In this document: in pieces, positions 7,444 to 16,224 of the stretch
How positions within the stretch are numbered: position 1 is the first letter of the stretch
Layout of the letters: each line of letters starts with the position of its first letter
Source: JANSYL01 sp963921255
Lineage (GTDB): Bacteria; Pseudomonadota; Alphaproteobacteria; Rhodobacterales; Rhodobacteraceae
NCBI GenBank assembly: GCA_963921255.3
Contig: CAWUEW020000003.1
Location: 1,550,001-1,614,000, forward strand
DNA length: 64,000 bases
Direction of reading: 5' to 3'
Translations under genes and position numbers: made by a program
The notes under the pieces: model-generated
Database searches by the model: none
What the model was told of the DNA's origin: nothing
What the model saw: only the letters and a program-made list of their open reading frames with translations

Positions 7444-8235
7444 TCACTCAGCGTCGACCGCCCACTGCTCAACGGGAACGACATGGCGATACCGGGACAC
7501 CGGTCGAAACACCAAAAGCCGCACCCCCATCACCAACTGGCCCCAGATCCTCCGCGCCCGGAAGGCCAGTCGTTTCGATGCGGGCAGGTCGGCGAGGCTT
7601 GGTTTGTTGGCCGCGTCGATCAAAGAGTGCGTTTCGGTTGCTTGGGTGACGCCATAGGCCACGCATTGATCCAACTGGATCGAAAGCGCGGGATCGGACT
7701 GGTAGCTGACCAGACCGGGACAGGACGAAATCAACGCATCCGACGGGGCGCCAACGCGCCGGGCCTGCCGCAGCAACTTGCGCGCGCCGGATGGCCAAAC
7801 GACCATCGCGGCCGATCCGGTCCGGTCCTGATAAAGGCGTCGGATCGGGGCCGCGGGGTGTGGCGTGCGCGCAATCAGTTTTCGGCGGCTGCGGGTTTCG
7901 AGGCTGACATGGTCAATCCCGGTGAGGGGCGCCAGCGCATCGAGGCGCGCCACCAAATCCGCCGCCAGCAGCGCATCGTCTTCCAGGATCAGGCAAGGCG
8001 CATCCAACTCGACGACGCGGGTCCATGCCGCCATATGCGACGCGCAGAGCGCCATTTCGGTGACCCGGAGGGGCCGCTGCCACCGATGCCAGACCGCATC
8101 ATCGGCCGGCGGCGCCAGTGTTTCCGGGATGACGGCTGCAATCCGCTCCCAATCCAACCCCAAGACGGTCATCTGCCGTTCCATGAACGCCAGACGATCG
8201 GTGGCGCGGTCCATGTTGATGATCAGGCACCGCAT
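7444..8235 (-). CDS. Glycosyltransferase family 25 protein (first of three)
   Basis: A 263-aa cytoplasmic glycosyltransferase of the LOS-biosynthesis (GT25) family. It starts MRCLIINMDRATDRL and carries the family's acidic motif CLILEDDALL. The start at 8235 lies four bases after the GT4 stop and gives a clean family N-terminus; a start at 8265 would overlap GT4. It is the last gene of a three-gene minus-strand operon. Family members add hexoses to lipooligosaccharide or capsule; the sugar and acceptor are unknown. Confidence 0.87.
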   Translation of the reverse strand: MRCLIINMDRATDRLAFMERQMTVLGLDWERIAAVIPETLAPPADDAVWHRWQRPLRVTEMALCASHMAAWTRVVELDAPCLILEDDALLAADLVARLDALAPLTGIDHVSLETRSRRKLIARTPHPAAPIRRLYQDRTGSAAMVVWPSGARKLLRQARRVGAPSDALISSCPGLVSYQSDPALSIQLDQCVAYGVTQATETHSLIDAANKPSLADLPASKRLAFRARRIWGQLVMGVRLLVFRPVSRYRHVVPVEQWAVDAE

Positions 8236-8239
8236 CCCG

Positions 8240-9271
8240 TCAGTACGTCCCGTCGAAGATTTCAAGATACCGGTCGATCACGCGATCCTTCGTAAACCGC
8301 GCCTCCAATGTGGCCATTCCATTGGCGACCAGCCGGTCCCGCAAACCGGGTTCATCGCGCACGCGGGCAATCGCCTCGGCCATCTGGTCGGGGGCCTGCA
8401 GGGGCACCAACAGGGCGTCCTGTCCGTCGTTGACAAACCAGCTTGGCCCTTCGGAGGCGGTGCTGACAACCGGCACCCCTGCCCGCCATGCTTCCAGGAT
8501 TACGTTGCCCAACGGTTCATGCAGCGACGGCATGACAAAGCAATCCGCCGCGGCCACGATGTGCATGGGTTCGTCCACCCACCCGAAAAATCGGGTGCGC
8601 TCCGACAAGCCAAGCTCGGCCACGCGCGCCCGCAGGGCGTCCTCCTCATCGCCGGTTCCGACCAGCCACAGCCAGGCATTGGGCACCTGTGCGGCCGCGT
8701 TCACCAGATCGATGAACCCTTTGCGTCGGATGAACCGACCCGACCCCACGATCACGAAGGCATCGTCCGGCGTGTCATACGCCGCACGCGCAACCGGTTG
8801 GATCTCAACCTCACGTACGAAGTTGGATACGACATGGACAGGTCGATCAAACCCGAGCGCTTTGCAACTTTCGGCGATACCGGGGGTGTTGGCCACGATC
8901 AAATCGTTGTTGCGAAAATGTTTGAGGTGTCTGGGATAGTCACCAAGGCGGGTCAGCTTTACCGCATCGAACGACGCCGGGATCAGGCGTGACGACCGGG
9001 ACATCCAGGCCATGATCACATCCGGCTTCCAGTCGGCCATCATGCGACGCATTTTCCACCGGAAGATCGGTGTACTGACCGACAAACGCCGATAGTGGCT
9101 GGTGTAGATTGGGCCCAAATCGGCGATCTCGTCGCGCCAGATGCGCCCCGGCCGGGTGATGAAACGCTGCTGAGCCCCGCGTTCGCCAAAGGCGCGCACA
9201 AGGTTCACGAAGAAGCGTTCCGCGCCGCCTTCCTTGCCAAAGTGCATATGGAGGATTTTGCGCGCCGTCAT
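8240..9271 (-). CDS. Glycosyltransferase family 4 protein
   Basis: A 343-aa GT-B fold glycosyltransferase. The N-terminal domain begins KILHMHFGKEGGAERFFV, the usual GG-AE donor-side loop. The C-terminal domain has VGSGRFIRRKGF and the E-x7-E nucleotide-sugar motif in PSLHEPLGNVILEAW. Its start overlaps the stop of the upstream GT25 gene by four bases (ATGA), showing translational coupling. It probably adds a sugar in the same surface glycan as the GT25 proteins. Donor and acceptor cannot be inferred. Confidence 0.92.
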   Translation of the reverse strand: MTARKILHMHFGKEGGAERFFVNLVRAFGERGAQQRFITRPGRIWRDEIADLGPIYTSHYRRLSVSTPIFRWKMRRMMADWKPDVIMAWMSRSSRLIPASFDAVKLTRLGDYPRHLKHFRNNDLIVANTPGIAESCKALGFDRPVHVVSNFVREVEIQPVARAAYDTPDDAFVIVGSGRFIRRKGFIDLVNAAAQVPNAWLWLVGTGDEEDALRARVAELGLSERTRFFGWVDEPMHIVAAADCFVMPSLHEPLGNVILEAWRAGVPVVSTASEGPSWFVNDGQDALLVPLQAPDQMAEAIARVRDEPGLRDRLVANGMATLEARFTKDRVIDRYLEIFDGTY

Positions 9272-10026
9272 GAGCGCGCCGGGCCGTTCTGTGCCCAGTG
9301 GCGTTTCAGCGCCGACCGGTATCGCATCTGATACCGCAGGTTATGGAGCGTCTGACCAACCACGCTGCGCCCCGAGCGCGTCGCGCGACGGACAGAGCCG
9401 ATGGTGCCAGTCGCAGCTTCCTGTTCGCCCACGGTCACTGGTGTCGGCAGCGCAACGGCCACCCGCAGACCCGTTTCCCACACGAACTTCTGATCCTCGT
9501 CGACAGGGCGGAAAAACGGGATGGCGCGCTCGGCCAGATGCGCGGCAGCCGCCTTCGTCACCCCATAGGCAATCAGGCAGGTCGGCACACGATAGGGAAT
9601 GACGACCCGCACCCCATCGACCTGGGTTTCCTGAACGGCCTGCGGCGCGGGATCGAAGGAAAACAGCTTTACCATATCCCATGCGTCCTGCGGCGCGCTC
9701 ATGGCCTCCAACACAGGCCCCAGGGTCGCGTCGGCAGCAAAGTCATCTTCAAAAATGAAGCCACCGGGCGCGTCAGAGTTGGCGATGGTCTGCCACGCCT
9801 TTACATGCGACAGGTAACATCCGATCTCGGGCCGGACCAAGGCGTGCTTGCCGTCCCGCGCGTTGCGATCTGCGTCATAGACCTTGGCGACCTCGGCGTC
9901 GTCCATCTTCCAGCCATTCACGCCATCGACGCGCTGCCACGCGACGCCGGCCGCCTCAAACTGCGCCGCGCTGCGGTCAAGCCGCCCGGTATTGTCGGCG
10001 AGATTGATCAAATGGATCGGCCACAT
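9268..10026 (-). CDS. Glycosyltransferase family 25 protein (second of three)
   Basis: A 252-aa GT25-family protein starting MWPIHLINLADNTGRLD, with the acidic motif GGFIFEDDFAAD and the ALVRPEIGCYLSHVKAW block typical of the family. It is the first gene of the minus-strand glycosyltransferase operon and is divergent from the third GT25 gene, whose start is 111 bases away. The C-terminus is basic, which may place it at the membrane. Function beyond LOS/glycan sugar transfer is unknown. Confidence 0.88.
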   Translation of the reverse strand: MWPIHLINLADNTGRLDRSAAQFEAAGVAWQRVDGVNGWKMDDAEVAKVYDADRNARDGKHALVRPEIGCYLSHVKAWQTIANSDAPGGFIFEDDFAADATLGPVLEAMSAPQDAWDMVKLFSFDPAPQAVQETQVDGVRVVIPYRVPTCLIAYGVTKAAAAHLAERAIPFFRPVDEDQKFVWETGLRVAVALPTPVTVGEQEAATGTIGSVRRATRSGRSVVGQTLHNLRYQMRYRSALKRHWAQNGPARS

Positions 10027-10137
10027 GGCGTCCGGGCTCCGAGAAGGATCTGCGCCAGCGATCTAAGCGCCCGGCACGCCGTTGGCAAGCACGGCCCCCT
10101 TGCACCATACGCCGCCCCATGCAAGACGCGCAGCGAC

Positions 10138-10950
10138 ATGAGCCAAGCCATCCCGATATATGTCATTAATCTGGATCGACGTCCCGACCGCCTGGATCGG
10201 ATCGGCGAACACTTGGCTGCGCGTGGGGTCAGCTTCATCCGGCAAAGCGCCTGCGATGCGCAATCCGTGCTGGAACCTGAGATCGCGAAGATGGTCGCCC
10301 CGTCGGGTCCGTTGGGGCAGCTTGGGTTGGGGGATCGGGCCTGTACCATCAGCCACACAATGGCATGGGACAGTTTCCTGCGGACAGACGCCAGCCACGC
10401 CCTGTTTCTGGAAGACGATATTTTCATGGCCGAGGACGTGGCGGATATCTTGGCGGACACCGCTTGGATCCCGGCAGAGACCCATGCTGTGAAGCTGGAA
10501 AAGTTCAACAGTGGCGCCTCCCGGCTCTTGCTGGCCGATGCCGTCACGCAAACGCCGTCTGGCCGGGCCGTCCACCCGATGCGATCACGTCATGTCGGCG
10601 GGGGTGCGTATATCCTGTCGCGCAAGGGCGCCGAACTGGCTTTGGCGCATCGCGGCCGCTACCGGGTGCCTGTCGACCATTTCCTGTTTAACGACACCGT
10701 CTCACCGATCCGGCGCGACCTCAACGCGGCGATTGTCGTGCCAGCCATGGCGACGCAACGGGCCTATGCCTACGAAAGCGACATAGCGCCACTGGGCAAG
10801 GCGATCCGTCCGAAGGGGTGGCGCAAGAAGCTGCGAACCCTGCGCCGTGGGTTGACAGAGGCGAACCAGTTGCCGCGCCAGTTGTGGCAGTTCCTGACCG
10901 GTCGGGCCAAGTTGATTGACGTGGCCTACCAGGAAACACCGCCGTCTTGA
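10138..10950 (+). CDS. Glycosyltransferase family 25 protein (third of three)
   Basis: A 270-aa GT25-family protein on the opposite strand from the other two. The start at 10138 gives MSQAIPIYVINLDRRPDRLD, the family N-terminus; a long in-frame extension to 9298 is read-through antisense to the neighbouring gene. The motif LFLEDDIFMAED is present, and GDRACTISHTMAWD precedes it. The ribosome binding site is weak. The basic C-terminus (KGWRKKLRTLRRG) may contact the membrane. The gene is convergent with acnA and ends before a strong hairpin. Confidence 0.88.
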   Translation: MSQAIPIYVINLDRRPDRLDRIGEHLAARGVSFIRQSACDAQSVLEPEIAKMVAPSGPLGQLGLGDRACTISHTMAWDSFLRTDASHALFLEDDIFMAEDVADILADTAWIPAETHAVKLEKFNSGASRLLLADAVTQTPSGRAVHPMRSRHVGGGAYILSRKGAELALAHRGRYRVPVDHFLFNDTVSPIRRDLNAAIVVPAMATQRAYAYESDIAPLGKAIRPKGWRKKLRTLRRGLTEANQLPRQLWQFLTGRAKLIDVAYQETPPS

Positions 10951-10975
10951 TCTCGTGAGTCCCCCAGACACGGCA

Positions 10976-10997
10976 CAGGCGGCCAAATGGCCGCCTG
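10976..10997. terminator. Bidirectional hairpin between the GT25 gene and acnA
   Basis: CAGGCGGCC (10976-10984) and GGCCGCCTG (10989-10997) form a perfect 9-bp stem with an AAAT loop. It lies 25 bases after the GT25 stop and 25 bases beyond the acnA stop, a typical place for a shared terminator of convergent genes. No T-tract is present. Confidence 0.55.
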
Positions 10998-11022
10998 CAC
11001 CATAGGGTTTAGTGGGTCTTGC

Positions 11023-13722
11023 CTACTCGGCGGCAACCGGCGCCTTCGCCAAATCCCGCAGCACGTAATGCAGCACGCCACCGTGCTCGATATATTCGAT
11101 CTCAACCGCTGTATCGATCCGGCACTTCAAGGTGATCTCCGTCGACGTGCCGTCCCCGTAGGTGATTGTGGCTGTCACCTCCTGCAGCGGCTGAACGCTG
11201 TCCAGGCCGTGGATGTCGACCGTTTCATCCCCCTTCAGCCCCAGGGTCTTTCGCGTGTCGCCGCCGGTGAACTCGAACGGGATGACGCCCATGCCGACCA
11301 GGTTCGAGCGGTGAATACGCTCAAAGCTTTCTGCGATCACAGCTTTGACACCCAGAAGGTTGGTCCCCTTCGCAGCCCAGTCGCGGCTTGATCCGGCCCC
11401 GTACTGTTCGCCCCCGAAGACGACAAGTGGCGTGCCCTGATCCTGATAGGCCATCGCGGCTTCAAAGATCGACGTCTGCTGACCGTCCGGCCCAAGCGTG
11501 TAGCCGCCTTCAACCCCATCCAGCATCTCGTTCTTGATGCGGATGTTCGCAAAGGTGCCGCGCATCATGATCTCGTGATTGCCGCGGCGCGACCCGTAGG
11601 AATTGAACTCGCGCACGGGCACCTGGCGTTCCACCAGATAGCGCCCGGCCGGGGTTGTGTCCTTGAACGAGCCCGCGGGGCTGATGTGGTCGGTGGTGAC
11701 CATGTCGCCGAGGATCGCCAGGACCTTTGCGCCTGAGATGTTCTCGATCGTGCCCGGCTCGGGGCCCATGCCCTGGAAATACGGCGGGTTCTGAACGTAG
11801 GTCGATGTCGCGGGCCAGTCGTAGGTTTCCTGTTGTGGCACCTCGACCCCACGCCATTTCTCGTCCCCTTTGAAGACGTCGGCGTATTTCTCGATGAAGG
11901 CTTCGCGCGTGACGGTGGCCTCGACCAGTTCGGCAATCTCGGCCTGCGACGGCCAGATATCCTTGAGGAAGACGTCGTTGCCGTCCTGGTCCTGGCCCAA
12001 GGGTTCCGAGGTCAGATCGATATTCATGTCGCCAGCCAAGGCATAGGCCACGACAAGCGGCGGACTGGCCAGATAGTTTGCCCGCACATCCGGCGAGATC
12101 CGCCCTTCGAAGTTCCTGTTGCCGGACAGGACCGAGGTCGCCACCAGATCCCCTTCGGCGATGGCATCCGACAGTTCCTTTTGGATCGGACCGGAATTGC
12201 CGATGCAGGTCGTGCACCCGTAGCCGACAAGGTTGAACCCGATGGCGTCCAGATCTTCCTGCAGACCAGCAGCCTCCAGGTAGGCCGACACGACCTGGCT
12301 TCCCGGGGCGAGCGAGGTTTTGACCCAAGGCTTGCGGTTCAGACCCAAGGCGCGGGCTTTGCGCGCGACCAACCCCGCACCGATCATGACATAGGGGTTT
12401 GATGTATTGGTGCAGGAGGTGATGGACGCAATGACAACCTTGCCCGATTTCAGGGTGTAGTCCTCGCCGGCGACAGCGACTTCCTTGTCCATCGGGCGAT
12501 TGAAGGTGTCCGCCATCTCCTTGGCAAATGCGTCTTTCGCCTCGGTCAGCGCCACGTAATCCTGTGGGCGTTTCGGCCCCGAGATCGCAGGCACGATCGT
12601 CCCCATGTCCAAGCTCAGCGTGTCGGTGTAGACCGGTGCGTAATCCGCGCCGCGCCAGAAGCCATTTTCCTTAGCATAGGCCTCGACCAGGGCCAGCGTG
12701 TCTTCATCGCGCCCGGTGTTCCGCAGATACCGTAGCGTTTCGCCATCAATCGGGAAGAACCCGCAGGTTGCCCCGTATTCCGGTGCCATATTGGCGATCG
12801 TGGCCCGATCGGCCAAAGGCAGGCGATCCAGACCCTCGCCGTAAAACTCGACGAACTTTCCAACCACGCCTTTGGCGCGCAGCATCTCGACAACCTTGAG
12901 AACCAGATCGGTCCCCGTCGTGCCTTCGACCATCTCGCCGGTCAGTTCGAAGCCCACAACTTCCGGGATCAGCATCGAAATCGGCTGGCCCAACATCGCC
13001 GCCTCGGCCTCGATCCCACCGACGCCCCATCCAAGCACGGCAACCCCGTTGACCATCGTCGTGTGGCTGTCGGTGCCGACCAAGGTGTCTGGGTAGGCCA
13101 CCAGTTCGCCGGATTGGTCGGTGTCCGACCAGATGGCCTTTGCCAGGTATTCCAGGTTCACCTGGTGGCAGATGCCCGTGCCCGGCGGGACCACCCGGAA
13201 ATTGTTGAACGCGGACTGCCCCCACTTCAGGAAAGTGTAGCGTTCCATGTTGCGTTCATATTCGCGGTCCACGTTCATCTGGAAGGCACGCGGGTTGCCG
13301 AATGCGTCAATCATGACCGAGTGGTCGATCACCAGATCCACCGGATTCAGCGGATTGATCTTCTGCGGATCACCGCCGAGCGCCTTGATCCCGTCGCGCA
13401 TCGCAGCAAGGTCAACCACGGCGGGAACGCCGGTGAAATCCTGCATCAAAACGCGCGCGGGACGGTATGCAATCTCGCGCGGGTTTTTGCCGCCTTGGGC
13501 CGCCCATTCGCTGAAGGCTTTGATGTCGTCGACGTCGACGGTCTTGCCGTCCTCGAAGCGCAGCATGTTTTCAAGCACGACCTTCAAAGCGGCCGGCAGT
13601 TTCGAGAAATCTCCCAGTCCGGCCTCTTCGGCGGCGGCGATGGAATAATAGGCGTAGGATTTATCCCCAACAGTCAGGGTCTTGCGGGTTTTGGCGGTAT
13701 CGTGGCCGACGGTAATGGGCAT
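11023..13722 (-). CDS. acnA: Aconitate hydratase A
   Basis: An 899-aa aconitase, the size of the AcnA/IRP type, interconverting citrate and isocitrate in the TCA cycle. The three [4Fe-4S] ligands are present: Cys437 in SITSCTNTSN, and Cys503 and Cys506 in GYGCTTCIGNSGPI. DSHTTMVNG near residue 218 and the C-terminal swivel-domain block YGAGSSRDWAAKG are also intact. The ATG at 13722 gives a standard N-terminus. It is a single gene with a terminator hairpin downstream and about 270 bases of non-coding sequence upstream, shared with the divergent ccm operon. An imperfect inverted repeat with ATGTAT/ATACAT arms lies at 13824-13843. Confidence 0.98.
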   Translation of the reverse strand: MPITVGHDTAKTRKTLTVGDKSYAYYSIAAAEEAGLGDFSKLPAALKVVLENMLRFEDGKTVDVDDIKAFSEWAAQGGKNPREIAYRPARVLMQDFTGVPAVVDLAAMRDGIKALGGDPQKINPLNPVDLVIDHSVMIDAFGNPRAFQMNVDREYERNMERYTFLKWGQSAFNNFRVVPPGTGICHQVNLEYLAKAIWSDTDQSGELVAYPDTLVGTDSHTTMVNGVAVLGWGVGGIEAEAAMLGQPISMLIPEVVGFELTGEMVEGTTGTDLVLKVVEMLRAKGVVGKFVEFYGEGLDRLPLADRATIANMAPEYGATCGFFPIDGETLRYLRNTGRDEDTLALVEAYAKENGFWRGADYAPVYTDTLSLDMGTIVPAISGPKRPQDYVALTEAKDAFAKEMADTFNRPMDKEVAVAGEDYTLKSGKVVIASITSCTNTSNPYVMIGAGLVARKARALGLNRKPWVKTSLAPGSQVVSAYLEAAGLQEDLDAIGFNLVGYGCTTCIGNSGPIQKELSDAIAEGDLVATSVLSGNRNFEGRISPDVRANYLASPPLVVAYALAGDMNIDLTSEPLGQDQDGNDVFLKDIWPSQAEIAELVEATVTREAFIEKYADVFKGDEKWRGVEVPQQETYDWPATSTYVQNPPYFQGMGPEPGTIENISGAKVLAILGDMVTTDHISPAGSFKDTTPAGRYLVERQVPVREFNSYGSRRGNHEIMMRGTFANIRIKNEMLDGVEGGYTLGPDGQQTSIFEAAMAYQDQGTPLVVFGGEQYGAGSSRDWAAKGTNLLGVKAVIAESFERIHRSNLVGMGVIPFEFTGGDTRKTLGLKGDETVDIHGLDSVQPLQEVTATITYGDGTSTEITLKCRIDTAVEIEYIEHGGVLHYVLRDLAKAPVAAE

Positions 13723-13823
13723 GAATGCCTCCCTTCATACGGTCGTTCGAGCTGCGTCACTGATGCTTTGGTGCCAAGGCGCGGCGGGACCGCGCAAGGG
13801 GCCATAACGTCTCTGCCTGCAAT

Positions 13824-13843
13824 ATGTATACAATGGCATACAT
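13824..13843. promoter_or_regulatory. Inverted repeat between acnA and ccmA
   Basis: ATGTAT (13824-13829) and ATACAT (13838-13843) face each other across 8 bases in the divergent acnA-ccmA intergenic region. It lies about 100 bases upstream of acnA and 150 bases upstream of ccmA. It could be an operator, but I do not recognise the motif. The rest of 13723-13995 shows nothing I can name. Confidence 0.25.
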
Positions 13844-13995
13844 TTCAAGCTTTGATTTCATCTGGCTGCTCAGGCGCGGGCGATACATCGCGCGAGGCGT
13901 CTTTTCGACGTGTCTCCTCTCCGACACGGATCCATCGCCCGGAATTGCAGTCGGCGTCCCTTCCCCTCGCGAAAACAATGCTCTACCGCTTGCAT

Positions 13996-14628
13996 ATGAG
14001 TTTGCGCGTTGAAAACCTGGCTTGCGCTCGCGGGGGCGTTCAGATTCTGGATGGCGTTTCCTTTTCCGTGGCACCCGGTCAGGCGGTGATCCTGCGGGGG
14101 CCCAATGGCGCGGGGAAAACAACGCTCCTGCGGACATTGGCCGGATTGACGCCGCCGCTGTCTGGCGAAATCCAAGCACCCGAGGATGCCCTCGTCTATG
14201 CAGGCCATGCCGACGGCTTGAAGGCGCAGATGACGGTCCGCGAGAACCTGTCGTTCTGGGCCGGAATCTTCGGCACACGCGACATTGCCCCGGCCATTGA
14301 TGGGTTTGATCTGGCCGCGCTGGCCGACCGGCGCGCGGGTGAATTGTCGGCCGGCCAAAAGCGGCGTCTGTCCCTGGCGCGGCTCCTGGTGACCGGGCGG
14401 CCCATCTGGTGCCTCGACGAACCGACCGTATCGCTAGATGCAGAAAACGTCGGACGATTTGCGCAAGCGGTGGAGCGCCACGTTGCAGACGGCGGCATGG
14501 CCCTGATCGCAACCCATATCGATTTGGGCCTGCCCGAAACCCATGTTCTGGATATTTCCCGGTTTGTCGCCAAGACGCTGCGCGCCGATGATCCATTTAC
14601 CGACCCCTTCCTGGAGGGATCGTTGTGA
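13996..14628 (+). CDS. ccmA: Heme exporter ATP-binding protein CcmA
   Basis: A 210-aa ABC ATPase of the system I cytochrome c maturation pathway; it powers release of holo-CcmE from the CcmC-heme-CcmE complex. Walker A is GPNGAGKTT, the signature is LSAGQKRR, and Walker B ends WCLDEP, followed by an H-loop in ALIATHID. The start at 13996 (MSLRVENLACARGG) fits the family; an in-frame ATG at 13978 would add six residues, and neither has a clear ribosome binding site. It is the first gene of ccmABCDG, and its stop overlaps the ccmB start. Confidence 0.96.
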   Translation: MSLRVENLACARGGVQILDGVSFSVAPGQAVILRGPNGAGKTTLLRTLAGLTPPLSGEIQAPEDALVYAGHADGLKAQMTVRENLSFWAGIFGTRDIAPAIDGFDLAALADRRAGELSAGQKRRLSLARLLVTGRPIWCLDEPTVSLDAENVGRFAQAVERHVADGGMALIATHIDLGLPETHVLDISRFVAKTLRADDPFTDPFLEGSL

Positions 14629-15281
14629 TCGGGCTGTTGCGGCGGGATCTGGCCTTGGCCATTCGGGCCGGCGGTGGATTTGGCCTGAGCCTCGCGTTCT
14701 TTCTGATCTTCACGACATTGGTGCCCTTCGGTGTAGGGCCACAGACCGGCGTTCTGGCCTCGATCGCGCCCGGTGTGTTGTGGCTTGGGGCCCTCTTGGC
14801 GTGTCTTTTGTCGCTGGACCGGATCTTTCAGCTGGATTGGGAAGACGGGACGCTCTACCTGATCGCGACCAGCCCGGTGCCCTTGGAGGGCCTGGCCCTC
14901 ATGAAGGCCACTGCACACTGGATCACCACGGGCTTGCCCTTGGTCGCCGCCGCACCGGTCTTGGGCGTTTTGTTGAACTTGCCGGGCGCGGCCTATCCCT
15001 GGCTGATCGCCTCGCTCGCGCTTGGCACCCCGGCCCTGAGCGCCATTGGCACGTTTGGTGCAGCCCTGACCGTCGGGATCAAGCGCGGGGGCCTGCTGCT
15101 GTCGCTGCTCGTTCTGCCGCTGTATGTCCCGACCTTGATTTTTGGTGCACTGACGGTCACGCGCGCCGTTGCCGGACAGGACGCGTGGGTGCCACTTCTT
15201 CTGACGGCGGGCATCACCCTGGGCAGCTTCGCCCTCCTTCCCTTTGCCGGCGCTGCGGCGCTCCGCGTCAATCTGCGCTAG
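14625..15281 (+). CDS. ccmB: Heme exporter protein CcmB
   Basis: A 218-aa inner-membrane permease with six predicted helices, partner of CcmA. It begins MIGLLRRDLALAIRAGGG from a GTG that overlaps the ccmA stop (GTGA). The segment QLDWEDGTLYLIATSPVP is typical of CcmB. Length matches the family. It functions with CcmA and CcmC in moving or releasing heme-loaded CcmE at the periplasmic face. Confidence 0.96.
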   Translation: MIGLLRRDLALAIRAGGGFGLSLAFFLIFTTLVPFGVGPQTGVLASIAPGVLWLGALLACLLSLDRIFQLDWEDGTLYLIATSPVPLEGLALMKATAHWITTGLPLVAAAPVLGVLLNLPGAAYPWLIASLALGTPALSAIGTFGAALTVGIKRGGLLLSLLVLPLYVPTLIFGALTVTRAVAGQDAWVPLLLTAGITLGSFALLPFAGAAALRVNLR

Positions 15282-15337
15282 GCCCGCGCCCGGTTGCCCC
15301 ATTGTGAGCGCTGACATGCCCCCCTAAGTTCCGCGCC

Positions 15338-16069
15338 ATGGCATCGCTTTGGGAATACGCGAACCCTCGGAAGTTCATGGCCACATCGGCCGCTCTCCTG
15401 CCGTGGACGGTGGGCATTGCGGCCCTGTGTCTGGCCGTTGGGCTGGTCTGGGGATTCTTCTTCACGCCCGACGATTTCCGCCAAGGCTCGACCGTCAAGA
15501 TTATCTATGTCCATGTGCCCTCGGCCATCATGGCCGTGAACGCCTGGTTCATGATGTTGGTCACATCCCTGATCTGGCTGATCCGGCGCCACCACGTGTC
15601 GGCCCTGGCTGCCAAGGCCGCGGCGCCCGTGGGTATGGTGTTCACCATGATCGCCCTGTTCACGGGCGCGGTTTGGGGCCAGCCCATGTGGGGCACCTGG
15701 TGGGAATGGGATCCGCGCCTGACCGCGTTCCTGATCCTGTTCCTCTTCTACCTCGGATACATCGCGCTTTGGGAAGCGATTGATAACCCGGACAGCGCGG
15801 CCGATCTGACGTCGGTCCTGTGCCTCGTCGGGTCGGTCTTTGCCGTGATCTCGCGCTACGCCTTGGTCTTCTGGAACCAGGGCTTGCACCAAGGTGCGAC
15901 GCTGTCGCTGGATGCTGAACAGAATATCGCGGATGTCTTCTGGTACCCGCTGATCATCACGATGGCGGGGTTTGGTTTCCTGTTCATCGCATTGGTGCTT
16001 TACCGCACGCAGACCGAGATTCGGGTGCGACGGCTCAAGGCCCTGATCGCACAGGAGCGGATGGCATGA
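15338..16069 (+). CDS. ccmC: Heme transporter permease CcmC
   Basis: A 243-aa inner-membrane heme-handling protein with six helices. The tryptophan-rich periplasmic motif WGTWWEWDPRLT is intact, and histidines that flank it in the family are present in the segments IYVHVPSA and LHQGATLS. It attaches heme to CcmE. The gene starts 56 bases after ccmB, and its final codons overlap ccmD. The encoded C-terminus is basic and cytoplasmic. Confidence 0.97.
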   Translation: MASLWEYANPRKFMATSAALLPWTVGIAALCLAVGLVWGFFFTPDDFRQGSTVKIIYVHVPSAIMAVNAWFMMLVTSLIWLIRRHHVSALAAKAAAPVGMVFTMIALFTGAVWGQPMWGTWWEWDPRLTAFLILFLFYLGYIALWEAIDNPDSAADLTSVLCLVGSVFAVISRYALVFWNQGLHQGATLSLDAEQNIADVFWYPLIITMAGFGFLFIALVLYRTQTEIRVRRLKALIAQERMA

Positions 16070-16224
16070 TGCCGGATCTGGGTCGTTACGCGGCAGAGGT
16101 TCTGTCAGCCTATGTCGGCGCCTTGTCGCTCTTGGTTGTGATTGTGCTGGCCTCGGTCTGGAAGGCACGCCGCGTTCGGGCCCGGCTGGATGAGGTGGAA
16201 GCGCGCCGTCGGGACGCATCATGA
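16066..16224 (+). CDS. ccmD: Heme exporter protein CcmD
   Basis: A 52-aa single-pass membrane protein too short for many gene finders. It reads MMPDLGRYAAEVLSAYVG, then one hydrophobic helix (about residues 17-32) and a basic, charged tail ending ARRRDAS. This layout, with a tyrosine-bearing N-terminus, one helix and an Arg/Glu-rich tail, is that of CcmD, which stabilises CcmC-CcmE. ATG at 16066 overlaps the ccmC stop (ATGA); ATG at 16069 is an alternative. Its stop overlaps the ccmG start. Confidence 0.92.
   Translation: MMPDLGRYAAEVLSAYVGALSLLVVIVLASVWKARRVRARLDEVEARRRDAS

Noticed and set aside
13824..14012. 62-aa plus-strand frame in the acnA-ccmA gap
   Set aside because: No ribosome binding site, no recognisable composition, and it overlaps the ccmA start out of frame.
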